Assembly (NCBI RefSeq): GCF_040222815.1
Contig: NZ_JAVKCH010000057.1
Span: forward strand, 1 to 64,000
Reading direction: 5' to 3'
From: Imperialibacter sp040222815
Lineage (GTDB): Bacteria > Bacteroidota > Bacteroidia > Cytophagales > Cyclobacteriaceae
Length of the DNA: 64,000 nt
Below the pieces are notes generated by a model, which saw nothing but the letters and a program-made list of their open reading frames with translations, searched no databases and was not told the DNA's origin. The position numbers were made by a program, and so were the translations under genes. Below are positions 41,637 through 51,403 of the stretch, piece after piece (position 1 is the first letter of the stretch; every line of letters starts with the position of its first letter).

Positions 41637-43754
41637 ATGCCCGATTCACATAAAGTTAAAGTTGCGCTCGTAGGAAATCCCAATGCGGGTAAATCTTCTC
41701 TGTTCAACTACCTCACCGGCCTCAATCAAAAAATTGGCAATTTCCCGGGAGTTACTGTAGATAAAAGGACTGGTCAGGCGCAATTGCCCAATGGCCAGGT
41801 AATTGATTTGCTTGATTTGCCAGGCACCTATAGTATCTATCCTCGTTCGATGGATGAGCAGGTGGTGGTCGATACGCTCCTTAATGAAAATGCGGCCGAC
41901 TACCCTGATGTCGTCATAGTCATTGTCGATGCCTCCAACCTGAAAAGAAACCTTTTACTTTTTACTGAAGTTCACGACCTCGGCATTCCGGTCATTCTCG
42001 CCCTCAATATGATGGACGTGGCCAGCCAGAAAGGGCTGGACATTAACGCTACTGCTCTAAGCAGGGTGCTTGAGGTTCCGGTTGTTTCAATCAACGCCAG
42101 AACGGGCGCCGGGCTCGACAGACTAAAAAATGCACTAACCATTCCTCTTGGCCCGGTTACACCCCCGCTTTACGACGTACTGGCATTGGCCCCCGAAGCA
42201 ATAGAGGAAACAAAAAAACAGCTGGGACTGGACCACAACTACAAGGCATACCAATACCTGATCAACTCCCCCACTTTGCCGAGCCTCAACGGTGACGGCG
42301 AATCGATTGCCAAGCACATTATTCAGAAGCACGACCTTGAGGTGAGAGTTATTCAGGCTCATGAAACGCTTGAGCGCTACTCAATGATTGATGGTATTCT
42401 TGCCAAGGTGCTAAGCAGAAAGCCTACCCAGGAACAACGCCAGTTTTCGAACAAGCTCGACAGAGTCTTGACACACAAGGTATGGGGCTACCTTATCTTC
42501 TTTCTGGTGCTTTTCCTTATGTTTCAGTCAATTTTTGCCTGGGCTGAACCGATGATGGATTTTATAGACTTGACTTTTTCTGCGCTGTCAGATTTTGTAG
42601 GGTCTGTTCTGCCTGACGGCATTCTCAATCGGCTAATCACGGAAGGCATCTTACCCGGCATTGGCGGCATAGTTGTCTTTATTCCCCAAATTGCCTTCCT
42701 GTTTGCCTTCATCGCTATCCTTGAAGAATCAGGCTATATGGCGAGAGCAGTTTTTCTCATGGATAAGATCATGAGAAAGTTTGGTCTGAATGGAAAAAGT
42801 GTGGTTCCCTTGATTTCCGGAGTTGCCTGTGCTATTCCCGCAGTGATGGCCACCCGAAACATCGACAACTGGAAAGACAGGATCGTGACCATCATGGTGA
42901 CGCCCCTGATGAGCTGCTCGGCAAGGCTGCCAGTTTACACCATATTGATTGCCCTTGTAGTACCTTCTACCTCTGTTCTCGGGTTCTTCAGTCTTCAGGG
43001 AGTGGCCCTGATGGGAATGTATTTGCTCGGCTTTATCGCTGCTTTGCTCTCCGCCTATGTAATGAAGCTCATTATGAAAATGAAAGAACGCAGCTTCTTT
43101 CTTATGGAGCTTCCGATTTACAGAATGCCGAGATGGAAAAATGTGGGTATCACCATCGTTGAAAAAGTAAAGACTTTTGTCTTCGAAGCGGGAAAAGTGA
43201 TTTTGGCAATTTCCATAGTGTTATGGGTGCTTGCCTCCTACGGACCAGGCGACGCTCTCACTAATGCCGAAGAAACCGTACAAAAAGAGAGCACTCATCT
43301 GAATCTCTCGGAAGAGGAGATGAATGACAGAGTTGCCTCCTATAAGCTTGAGCACAGCTATGCTGGCTACCTGGGCAAGGTAACAGAACCGGTTATTGCT
43401 CCCCTGGGCTATGATTGGAAAATTGGCATTGCCCTTATTACCTCGTTTGCTGCCAGAGAAGTGTTCGTAGGAACAATTGCCACCATATATAGTGTAGGCT
43501 CGGCAGGAGAAGACAATACAACCATTAGGCAAAGACTGGAAAAAGAAAAAAATCCAAAGACCGGCGGGCCCATGTTTACCCCAGCTGTTGCCTTCTCGCT
43601 ACTGGTGTTTTATGCGTTCGCCATGCAATGCATGAGCACCATTGCTATCGTGTACAGGGAAACCAAAGGCTGGAAATGGCCTGCCATTCAATTAATTTAT
43701 ATGTCTGCGTTGGCCTATTTGTCCGCTTTGGCCGTATACAATTTGTTGTCGTAG
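41637..43754 (+). CDS. feoB: Ferrous iron transporter FeoB
   Basis: The 705-aa protein imports Fe2+ across the inner membrane. The N-terminal G domain has G1 GNPNAGKSS (13-21), G3 DLPGTYSI and G4 NMMD. A helical linker leads to the membrane part with two Gate domains; the first has VPLISGVACAIPAVMATRN, with a conserved Cys, and the second ASYGPGD and REVFVGTI. No FeoC gene follows. The mutS-like gene starts 15 bp downstream. Confidence 0.93.
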   Translation: MPDSHKVKVALVGNPNAGKSSLFNYLTGLNQKIGNFPGVTVDKRTGQAQLPNGQVIDLLDLPGTYSIYPRSMDEQVVVDTLLNENAADYPDVVIVIVDASNLKRNLLLFTEVHDLGIPVILALNMMDVASQKGLDINATALSRVLEVPVVSINARTGAGLDRLKNALTIPLGPVTPPLYDVLALAPEAIEETKKQLGLDHNYKAYQYLINSPTLPSLNGDGESIAKHIIQKHDLEVRVIQAHETLERYSMIDGILAKVLSRKPTQEQRQFSNKLDRVLTHKVWGYLIFFLVLFLMFQSIFAWAEPMMDFIDLTFSALSDFVGSVLPDGILNRLITEGILPGIGGIVVFIPQIAFLFAFIAILEESGYMARAVFLMDKIMRKFGLNGKSVVPLISGVACAIPAVMATRNIDNWKDRIVTIMVTPLMSCSARLPVYTILIALVVPSTSVLGFFSLQGVALMGMYLLGFIAALLSAYVMKLIMKMKERSFFLMELPIYRMPRWKNVGITIVEKVKTFVFEAGKVILAISIVLWVLASYGPGDALTNAEETVQKESTHLNLSEEEMNDRVASYKLEHSYAGYLGKVTEPVIAPLGYDWKIGIALITSFAAREVFVGTIATIYSVGSAGEDNTTIRQRLEKEKNPKTGGPMFTPAVAFSLLVFYAFAMQCMSTIAIVYRETKGWKWPAIQLIYMSALAYLSALAVYNLLS

Positions 43755-43769
43755 GAACAAATCGCAGAA

Positions 43770-45560
43770 ATGGACGAAAAAGAAGCATTTTTTAAAGCTC
43801 GTATTACCACATTTGAGCGCCAAACATCAGAAGTTGCTAACAAGCTCAGAGAGTGGTCTGCCTATAGAATTGGGGTTTTTATAGTATCAACAATTGCCGT
43901 GGTTTATTTCGCCAATGCGAGAATGGCATGGCCAATTTTTTTAACGTTGGCTGGCTTTTTTGTGATTTTTGGCTCCCTGGTAAATTTGTATAATAAAACG
44001 AAAAAGAAGCTTTCGTTTCTTAAGTCGATGCTGGCGGTCAATCAAGATGAAGTCAGAAGGCAACAGCTCGACATAAAGCACCTTTCGGATGGCAAGGAAT
44101 TTCTCAGTGAAAATCACCCGTATGTAGCCGACCTGGATATTTTCGGGCGGCATTCCATTTTTCAGCTCGTTAACCGGGGGTCTACGCCATCGGGAACTGC
44201 CACACTGGCATCCTGGTTAAGCTTCCCGGCAAAGGCCGATGTTGTTAGCCCAAGGCAGCTGGCTGTTCGTGAGCTTGAAAGCCAAATCGAGTGGAGGCAG
44301 TCGTTTGAAGCGTTTGGGAGGATGAACCTCCCGGATAAGTCAAAGCCGGTAGTACTATTAGAACAGCTTTTGTCAAAACCCGCCCCCATCTCTCAAGGGT
44401 TTAAAATCTGGGCGGCCGTTTCAATGGCGATTTCCCTTATCATTTACGGGTTAGCCATTTCTTCGGTGTTGATTTGGCAGTGGGTGTTTCTAGCGGCCAT
44501 TTTCAATAGCTTCTTTCTTGTTGCACTGATGAAGTCAATGAACGAGGAGTATCAAAAAATGCAGGGCCTTTCAAAACAGCTATCCATCTATGTAGATTTA
44601 TTTAGCTGCATTGAAACGGGCAAGTTTGAGAACAGTTTGCTTGGTGAGCATCGATCCGCTTTAATAAACCCCGGGCCTTCGGCATCCGTTGCCTTCAAGA
44701 AATTACATGACGTGGTAAACCGGTTCGACAGCCGAATCAATATGGTTTATCAAATACTCAACTCGTTTCTTCTGCTCGACTTTTGGCTTGTTACATTGGC
44801 GCAGAAATGGTTTGACGAAAATATTGACCACGTCGGTGGATGGATGGAAGCGCTTGGCAAAATGGAGGCCATTAGCAGCTTAGCTGGATTTGCTTTTGCG
44901 AACCCGGCGCATGTCTTCCCTGAAACATCAGAACGGGATTTTGATCTAAAGGCCAGTCAGCTCGGCCACCCTTTGATTCCAGCGGCGAAACGAGTTGTAA
45001 ATGATTTTGTGCTTGATGGCAAGGGGTTGATCCTGATTACAGGGTCTAACATGTCAGGAAAGAGCACGTTCCTTCGAACAGTGGGAGTGAACTCTGTGCT
45101 GGCCTTGGCCGGAGCCCCGGTTTGCGCCAGCAGCATGACAATCTCCTATATGGAGCTCTTTACCAGCATGCGCACCCACGATGACCTTTCCGAAAGCGTG
45201 TCGTCTTTTTACGCAGAGCTAAAAAGGCTTAGGCAGCTTTTGGATCTACTGGAAACTGGTGCTCCTGTTCTTTACATGCTGGACGAAGTATTGAAAGGCA
45301 CCAACTCAGAGGACAGGCATATTGGCACGAAGGCACTCGTAAGGCAGCTGCTCAGAGAAAAGGCGGCTGGCTTTATTTCTACTCATGACCTCACTTTAAG
45401 CGAGCTTGGTAATACCGACCCTCTTGTCAGCAACTTCAGCTTTAACAGCCTTGTGAAAGGCGATGAGCTGCTGTTCGACTACAAGCTGACTGAGGGGCCC
45501 TGCAAAAGCTTCAACGCCTCACAACTGATGAAGAATATAGGAATAGAAATAATTCCCTAA
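43770..45560 (+). CDS. Membrane-anchored MutS-like ATPase
   Basis: The 596-aa protein has a C-terminal MutS family ATPase: Walker A TGSNMSGKST (about 424-434), MELFTSMRTHDDLSESVSSF and Walker B VLYMLDEVLKGTNSEDR. It lacks the mismatch-recognition and connector domains of MutS. Before the ATPase are two hydrophobic segments, around residues 35-75 (FIVSTIAVVYFANARMAWPI) and 220-255 (AAVSMAISLIIYGLAIS), so it is probably membrane-bound. This layout occurs in several bacterial MutS-related families of unknown role; DNA repair is not implied. It lies between feoB and purK. Confidence 0.82.
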   Translation: MDEKEAFFKARITTFERQTSEVANKLREWSAYRIGVFIVSTIAVVYFANARMAWPIFLTLAGFFVIFGSLVNLYNKTKKKLSFLKSMLAVNQDEVRRQQLDIKHLSDGKEFLSENHPYVADLDIFGRHSIFQLVNRGSTPSGTATLASWLSFPAKADVVSPRQLAVRELESQIEWRQSFEAFGRMNLPDKSKPVVLLEQLLSKPAPISQGFKIWAAVSMAISLIIYGLAISSVLIWQWVFLAAIFNSFFLVALMKSMNEEYQKMQGLSKQLSIYVDLFSCIETGKFENSLLGEHRSALINPGPSASVAFKKLHDVVNRFDSRINMVYQILNSFLLLDFWLVTLAQKWFDENIDHVGGWMEALGKMEAISSLAGFAFANPAHVFPETSERDFDLKASQLGHPLIPAAKRVVNDFVLDGKGLILITGSNMSGKSTFLRTVGVNSVLALAGAPVCASSMTISYMELFTSMRTHDDLSESVSSFYAELKRLRQLLDLLETGAPVLYMLDEVLKGTNSEDRHIGTKALVRQLLREKAAGFISTHDLTLSELGNTDPLVSNFSFNSLVKGDELLFDYKLTEGPCKSFNASQLMKNIGIEIIP

Positions 45561-45577
45561 TTTCGCTGCATCAAACC

Positions 45578-46711
45578 ATGGCAACAGTAAACAGAAAAAT
45601 TGGCATTCTAGGTGGTGGCCAGCTTGGGCGCATGCTCATACAGTCCGGCATCGATTTTAACATCCCTTTCAAAGTAATCGATCCTGACCCTTCAGCTCCC
45701 TGCAAAGACCTTGTAGACGGATTTGTTAACGGCAATCTCAAAGACTTCGACACAGTCTATAAATTTGGTAAAGACTGTGATGTTGTTACCATAGAGATTG
45801 AACATGTGAACACCCAGGCTCTCAGAAAGCTAGAAGAAGAGGGTAAGAAGGTTTTCCCACAGCCCCATATTATTGAGCTGATCCAGGACAAGCGACTTCA
45901 AAAACAGTTCTATCAAAAAGAAGGCATTCCTACCGCTGAATTTGTGCTGACTGAAAATGCGGCCGATGTAGCCACTCATGCTGATTTCCTGCCGGCAGTA
46001 AACAAGCTTGGAAGAGAAGGCTATGATGGGCGTGGTGTGCAGGTAATCAGGTCGGAAAAAGACCTGACCAAAGCATTTGACCAACCGGGGCTTTTGGAAA
46101 AACTGATAGATTTTGAAAAAGAGCTTTCTGTAATAGTTGCCCGAAATGAGCAGGGTGAAATCAAAACTTTCCCGGTAGTGGAATTGGTTTATCATCCCGA
46201 GGCGAATCTCGTTGAGTTTCTTTTTTCTCCAGCCCAGATTTCAAGCGAAGTGGAACAGAAGGCCAGGGCTCTTGCTGAAAAAGTGATCACCAAACTTGGG
46301 ATGGTTGGGCTGCTCGCCGTGGAGATGTTTCTTACCAAAGACGGCGAGATTCTCGTTAATGAAGTGGCCCCCCGGCCTCATAATAGTGGACACCAGACGA
46401 TAGAGGCAAACATTACCTCACAATATGAGCAACACCTGAGATCCATCTTAGGGTGGCCCCTGGGGAGCACCAGGGCCCACACTCCTGCAGCGATGGTCAA
46501 TTTGCTGGGAGAAGAAGGCTTTCAGGGAGAGGCGGTTTATGAAGGTTTGGAGGAAGTTTTGCAAAAAGAGGGAGTACATCCTCACCTTTATGGCAAAAGG
46601 CTAACAAAGCCTTTTAGAAAAATGGGGCACGTGACGATAGTCAACGAAAGTGCTGAAGACCTGAAAACCCTGGCTTATTGGGTAAAAGATAAACTGAAAA
46701 TAAAAGCATAA
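45578..46711 (+). CDS. purK: N5-carboxyaminoimidazole ribonucleotide synthase
   Basis: The 377-aa ATP-grasp enzyme makes N5-CAIR from AIR, bicarbonate and ATP in purine synthesis. The start has IGILGGGQLGRMLIQSG, then KLGREGYDGRGVQVI and NEVAPRPHNSGHQTIE, all PurK signatures. It starts 17 bp after the mutS-like gene, and purE follows one base after its stop. Confidence 0.94.
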   Translation: MATVNRKIGILGGGQLGRMLIQSGIDFNIPFKVIDPDPSAPCKDLVDGFVNGNLKDFDTVYKFGKDCDVVTIEIEHVNTQALRKLEEEGKKVFPQPHIIELIQDKRLQKQFYQKEGIPTAEFVLTENAADVATHADFLPAVNKLGREGYDGRGVQVIRSEKDLTKAFDQPGLLEKLIDFEKELSVIVARNEQGEIKTFPVVELVYHPEANLVEFLFSPAQISSEVEQKARALAEKVITKLGMVGLLAVEMFLTKDGEILVNEVAPRPHNSGHQTIEANITSQYEQHLRSILGWPLGSTRAHTPAAMVNLLGEEGFQGEAVYEGLEEVLQKEGVHPHLYGKRLTKPFRKMGHVTIVNESAEDLKTLAYWVKDKLKIKA

Positions 46712-46712
46712 A

Positions 46713-47249
46713 ATGGCTGACGATAAAAAACCAATAGTGGGTGTGATCATGGGTAGCCAGTCGGACCTCACTGTGATGCAGGAGGCTGCAGAAATACTGG
46801 AAGAGCTTGGCGTTCCCTGCGAAGTAACCATTGTCTCAGCACATCGCACCCCACACAGAATGATTTCCTACGCTGAAGAAGCCCGCAAACGAGGCCTGAA
46901 AGTAATTATAGCCGGTGCGGGCGGTGCAGCGCACCTGCCAGGCATGGTCGCTTCCATCACCACCCTGCCAGTGATTGGAGTACCTGTCAAATCCAGGAAC
47001 TCTATCGACGGTTGGGACTCCATCCTTTCCATACTGCAAATGCCCGGTGGTATTCCTGTAGCTACTGTAGCACTGGACGGCGCCAAAAACGCAGGCATTC
47101 TTGCAGCTGAAATTGTCTCTACGTTTGATGAAAAGGTTGCTGACGCTTTGCAGGCCTACAAAGACAAACTAAAATCTACAGTCGAAGAAAGTGCCACCAA
47201 GCTGGAAAATCAGGGGTGGAAGTCCGCACAAATAGGTTTCAAAAAATAG
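46713..47249 (+). CDS. purE: N5-CAIR mutase
   Basis: The 178-aa protein is a class I PurE, converting N5-CAIR to CAIR. The active-site loops are GVIMGSQSDLTVM, SAHRTPHRM and AGAGGAAHLPGM. It is coupled to purK (one-base gap). Confidence 0.94.
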   Translation: MADDKKPIVGVIMGSQSDLTVMQEAAEILEELGVPCEVTIVSAHRTPHRMISYAEEARKRGLKVIIAGAGGAAHLPGMVASITTLPVIGVPVKSRNSIDGWDSILSILQMPGGIPVATVALDGAKNAGILAAEIVSTFDEKVADALQAYKDKLKSTVEESATKLENQGWKSAQIGFKK

Positions 47250-47263
47250 CTAAGCTACAACTG

Positions 47264-48247
47264 CTAGTTGTTTACCAATTCAGGTTTTTTCGGGAAGATA
47301 AGTGAGAGTATGATAGATCCTATCAACACCACCAAAATCATACTGAATGACCATATAACCGGGACGTGAATACTGAAAATATCCACCAGCATCTTCGCTC
47401 CAATGAATATGAGGATGATCGCCAAGCCCTTCTGAAGCAGATAAAACTTATCAAGGACGTTAGACAGCAAGAAGAACATCGCCCTTAGTCCCATCACGGC
47501 AAAGATATTGGATGTGTAGATGATGAACGGGTTCTGAGTGATCGCAAACGCAGCGGGAATAGAGTCGACAGCAAAAATGAGGTCGGTAGATTCAATAAGA
47601 ATGATAACCAGAAAGAGCGGTGTAAATATAAGTTTACCTTGTTTGAAGATCACAAATCTGCCGCCCATGTCTCCTTTTGAGATGGGAAAGAACTTTCTGG
47701 CAAGTTGAATGAGGGGATTCTTCTCCGGTTCAATTTCCATATCCTCATCATCCTTGAATATTTTAAGCCCAGAATAGACAAGAAACACCCCGAAGACGTA
47801 CAGAATCCAATGTGCTTTACTAATCAAAAGCGCTCCGACGAAAATGAATATCGCCCGGAAAATGATGGCCCCCAATATCCCCCAAAAAAGAATACCATGA
47901 TAGTATTCATCCTTCACTTTGAAGTACCGAAGGATAAGAAGAATAACAAATATGTTGTCAATACTTAGCGCTTTCTCTGTGAGATATGCCGAGTAGAATT
48001 CCAGCATACTTTCATAGGGCGTAACACCAGGCACAGGGTTTTCATAGTAGAAATAGATGACCCCACCGAAAATAATAGAAACAACAACCCAAAAGAGCGA
48101 TTGCTGAAGCGCATCCTTTTGGCTAATCTTTCCGGGTTTTTTGTGAAAAACACCTAGATCAAGAATTAAAAAAATAGTGATTACAATACCGAAAATGCCG
48201 TACAAGAGGTTTTCACTGTTGGCTAGCAGTTGATCAAGCATAAACAA
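47264..48247 (-). CDS. TerC-family integral membrane protein
   Basis: The 327-aa protein has about nine membrane helices and the TerC signatures EKALSIDNIFVILLI and ESTDLIFAVDSIPAAFAIT, with paired acidic residues inside the membrane. TerC relatives handle metal ions, often manganese, in some cases linked to exported metalloproteins. It is convergent with purE (14 bp apart). No Mn riboswitch is apparent in the 300 bp upstream. Confidence 0.9.
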   Translation of the reverse strand: MFMLDQLLANSENLLYGIFGIVITIFLILDLGVFHKKPGKISQKDALQQSLFWVVVSIIFGGVIYFYYENPVPGVTPYESMLEFYSAYLTEKALSIDNIFVILLILRYFKVKDEYYHGILFWGILGAIIFRAIFIFVGALLISKAHWILYVFGVFLVYSGLKIFKDDEDMEIEPEKNPLIQLARKFFPISKGDMGGRFVIFKQGKLIFTPLFLVIILIESTDLIFAVDSIPAAFAITQNPFIIYTSNIFAVMGLRAMFFLLSNVLDKFYLLQKGLAIILIFIGAKMLVDIFSIHVPVIWSFSMILVVLIGSIILSLIFPKKPELVNN

Positions 48248-48545
48248 GAGGCGTTAGGACACAGGTCAAAAAGGGCATTGTAAAGAAAATAATAGCTGCG
48301 GTTTTTTTCAAACGACCGGCAAATTAAACAAGAATTAGGCAATATAAAAAACGATGCCAGGAGTCACAAGAGTGGATTGTGTTGGAAATGTACAATTTAA
48401 AGGCCCCACAAAATACGTATAAATATCAGTAGGATAGCTGACCTTATCAGAAATCCTATTTGAGGCGAACGAAATTGTTTGAATTAACTCATTTAATTTG
48501 ATAATACTACGGTTTTTTTGTAAAATCATTGTATAAAAGAGTTGT

Positions 48546-48791
48546 ATGCTAGGTGGTTATACTTTAGATCTTATCCTTGTTGGGATTGCTTATCTGATAC
48601 TCGTGTATCTGATGGTCACTCTTATGAAGAAGAGAAATAAAGATGTCGGCGGGCATGACGACGACGACGACGGAGGTATCACTGTCAAAGGGCCTCCGGA
48701 AATTGATCTTCCCCCTGGCGTTTGCCTGCCAGACGGCAACCCAAGACTTGTACTTATTGACGAAGAAGAGCGGGAAGAAATGCCTGTTTGA
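48546..48791 (+). CDS. Small single-pass membrane protein
   Basis: The 81-aa product has one membrane helix (about residues 5-27, YTLDLILVGIAYLILVYLMV), a basic stop (KKRNK), an acidic run (GGHDDDDDGG) and a proline-rich tail with one Cys. The layout is that of a real small membrane protein rather than chance. Its stop lies one base from the stop of the convergent Fur gene. Role unknown. Confidence 0.65.
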   Translation: MLGGYTLDLILVGIAYLILVYLMVTLMKKRNKDVGGHDDDDDGGITVKGPPEIDLPPGVCLPDGNPRLVLIDEEEREEMPV

Positions 48792-48792
48792 G

Positions 48793-49215
48793 TTATTGCT
48801 GACAGTCCTTACAGTAGCCCGTCACCAGCATGCTTACATCCATCAAAACATACCCTGCCGGTAGTTTTATTCCTGGAATGTCTGATTCGTCGAGGCAAGT
48901 TGTGAGCCCACACCGGATGCATTTAAAGTGAACATGCTCATGCTTATGTAAGTCTTCGGAGCAGTCGGCATTGCACAAAGCATATTTCTGAGCTCCATTA
49001 TCATCAAGCACTTTATGAATCAAGCCCTTGTCCACAAAGGTCTTTAGTGTTCGGTACACAGTCACCCGGTCGTAATGTTCGCTTACCCTGTCCTCAATAT
49101 CGGCGTGGGACAAGGCAAAATCGTGCTCATAGAATATAGCAAGTATATCCGTTCTGCATTGCGTGTTTCGCAGCCGGTGTTCTTTTAGTGTTTCTTTTAA
49201 AACTATTTCTGACAT
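48793..49215 (-). CDS. Fur-family transcription regulator
   Basis: The 140-aa protein is a metal-responsive repressor. The N-terminal winged helix has FALSHADIEDRVSEHYDRVTVYRTLKTF, and the metal-binding part has HKHEHVHFKC and two CxxC pairs (CIRCGLTTC and GYCKDCQQ) typical of Zur or Fur structural zinc sites. Whether it senses iron, zinc or peroxide cannot be told. A Fur-type site near feoA would fit an iron role. Confidence 0.87.
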   Translation of the reverse strand: MSEIVLKETLKEHRLRNTQCRTDILAIFYEHDFALSHADIEDRVSEHYDRVTVYRTLKTFVDKGLIHKVLDDNGAQKYALCNADCSEDLHKHEHVHFKCIRCGLTTCLDESDIPGIKLPAGYVLMDVSMLVTGYCKDCQQ

Positions 49216-49303
49216 TCCTGTAAGCTACCGGGTGGATGTTGTACAGTAATTTTTAAACAATATACGAAGCTCCTGACTAGACTGAAAATGGTTTTCACTA
49301 TCA

Positions 49304-51106
49304 TTAGGACACTTCCAGTTGCAGCTTAACAAGCTGACTGTATTTACCTTCCTCGTCAGTGGTCAGTTCGTCGTGAGTCCCTTGCTCAGTAATTTGCCCA
49401 TCGCCTATCACATAAATACGGTCTACCTTTCTAATCGTAGCCAGGCGGTGGGCAATGATGATCGTTGTGCGATCTTTCATGAGTTTCTCCAGTGCATCCT
49501 GCACCAGTCGTTCTGACTCCGCATCCAGCGAGCTGGTGGCCTCGTCAAGTATAAGTATTGAAGGATTCTTCAATATGGCCCTGGCGATGGCAATCCGCTG
49601 CCGCTGCCCTCCGCTTAGCTTTATGCCCCGTTCGCCGACAATGGTATCAAATTGCTCGGGAAAGCTCAAAATAAAGTCCAGGGCGTTGGCCTGACGAGCC
49701 GCTTCCACTACTTCGTCTTCTGTAGCGTCGGGTTTACCGTAGCGAATATTTTCTAAAATAGTTCCGCCGAATAGAATCACTTCCTGAGGCACAACACCGA
49801 TGTGTTTCCGCAAAGCTGAAATAGAATAGGATTGGTTGTCCTTTCCATCAATCAATATTTTTCCTGTATCTGGCTGATAAAACCTCATCAGCAGCTGAAT
49901 GATTGTTGACTTACCAGCGCCACTTTGACCTACCAGCGCCACTTTACTACCATGAGGCACGTGGAAGCTTATGCTCTTGAGCACTGGCATTTCTTTACGG
50001 GTAGGATAACTAAAGGTCACATTTTCGTAAGCAATCTCACCTTCTACAATGATCGATTCCTGCTCCTTGCTTTCGACCTCCTCAGGTTCCTCAAGAATTT
50101 CCAGAATCCGCTCCGAAGCGCCAATCGCCTTCTGTATCTGACCAAACAAATCCCCGAGGCCGGCAATTGACCCACCAATGAAAGTGGTGTAGAGCACGAA
50201 TGACAGCAGGTCGCCAACCGTCAGCTCTCCGTTTTGCACGAGCGTGGCGCCATACCACATCACACCGACTATGCCTCCGAACAAGGCAAAAATCACAAAA
50301 GAGATAAAGCCTGCACGGTAGGTAGCGGTTTTCAAAGCCACTTTAACTACCGCCGACATTGAGGCTCGGTAACGTTTTATCTCATACTGCTCATTTGTAA
50401 AGGCCTTTACCGTGTGGACAGACTGGAGCGTCTCCTCAGCCACTACGCTGGCATTAGCCAGAGCGTCCTGGGTTTTCTTTGACATTTTTCGAATAAACCT
50501 TCCGAAGAACATTGCTGCCACAATTAAAACAGGGAAAGTGGCCAGCATAAAAACACTCAGCGACGGCATCGTGTAAAAAATCAACCCAAGGCCAATGATC
50601 AAGATTGATGTTTGACGAATCAGCTCGGCCAGCGTTACGGTGAACGTGTCCTGAATCATGGTCACATCCGAAGTAATTCTGCTGATCAGCTCTCCTGTTC
50701 TCTTGCTGTCGTAAAAGGTAATGGGCAGCCTGATAAGCTTTTGATAAAGATGGGTTCTTATATCTGCGACTGTGCGCTCAGACACGGTTGCGAAGAAATA
50801 AACCCGAAAAAAGGAGACAATGCTTTGCACCAGCAAAATCCCAATGAGTGCCAGGGCTATCGACGTGATGTCATTCAGCAACCAGGATCCCTTGCCGGAG
50901 GCAACATCGATAAGTTTGCCGGCCACATAAGGAAAGGACAGCAGTATGCCACTTGTAAAAAGCAATAGAACCAAGCCGACTATGAATCCAGCCTTATAGG
51001 GCAAAATAAATCTGAAAACACCTAAAAGCTTTTTGAAATTATCTTTATTGAGGGGACGCTTCTCTTCTTTTTCAAGTGTGGAGAACCGTGAGTTACTTCT
51101 TGCCAT
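49304..51106 (-). CDS. ABC exporter, fused permease and ATPase
   Basis: The 600-aa half-transporter has six membrane helices (about 30-320) and an ATPase with Walker A GQSGAGKST, signature LSGGQRQRIAIARA and Walker B ILILDEATSSLD. The catalytic Glu is intact, unlike in the exporter at 22076, so it can work as a homodimer. The N-terminal motif YFFATVSERTVADIRTHLYQ is common in MsbA-like lipid and drug exporters. Substrate unknown; monocistronic. Confidence 0.87.
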   Translation of the reverse strand: MARSNSRFSTLEKEEKRPLNKDNFKKLLGVFRFILPYKAGFIVGLVLLLFTSGILLSFPYVAGKLIDVASGKGSWLLNDITSIALALIGILLVQSIVSFFRVYFFATVSERTVADIRTHLYQKLIRLPITFYDSKRTGELISRITSDVTMIQDTFTVTLAELIRQTSILIIGLGLIFYTMPSLSVFMLATFPVLIVAAMFFGRFIRKMSKKTQDALANASVVAEETLQSVHTVKAFTNEQYEIKRYRASMSAVVKVALKTATYRAGFISFVIFALFGGIVGVMWYGATLVQNGELTVGDLLSFVLYTTFIGGSIAGLGDLFGQIQKAIGASERILEILEEPEEVESKEQESIIVEGEIAYENVTFSYPTRKEMPVLKSISFHVPHGSKVALVGQSGAGKSTIIQLLMRFYQPDTGKILIDGKDNQSYSISALRKHIGVVPQEVILFGGTILENIRYGKPDATEDEVVEAARQANALDFILSFPEQFDTIVGERGIKLSGGQRQRIAIARAILKNPSILILDEATSSLDAESERLVQDALEKLMKDRTTIIIAHRLATIRKVDRIYVIGDGQITEQGTHDELTTDEEGKYSQLVKLQLEVS

Positions 51107-51403
51107 CAGCTACTTATATCAAACAATATTCAAAAACCTTAAGCAATACATTGGGTACTGACAAAAAGTTTTGTTCCGTGCAAAGTTAAGAACCTAATCC
51201 CCGAATCGGGAGAGAAATCAGATGACAATTTCTGCGGCTTGACAGAAATCATCAATGACTCTTATAAAATTCATTGTAATTATCAGAAATATGACAAATA
51301 TTCATGTCTGGATATTGTTCAGTTCGTCTACCCATTTAGGGGACAAGCTATTGTTGAGCCAAATATCCTTTTAAGTAAAAAGTGCCAATATAATCAATCC
51401 GTC

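Noticed and set aside
48248..48545. Manganese (yybP-ykoY) riboswitch upstream of TerC
   Set aside because: I could not find the paired helices or conserved loops of that riboswitch in this interval.
51290..51310. CRP/FNR-like site before the universal stress protein gene
   Set aside because: GACA-N8-TGTC has only 4-bp arms and differs from known consensus spacing.
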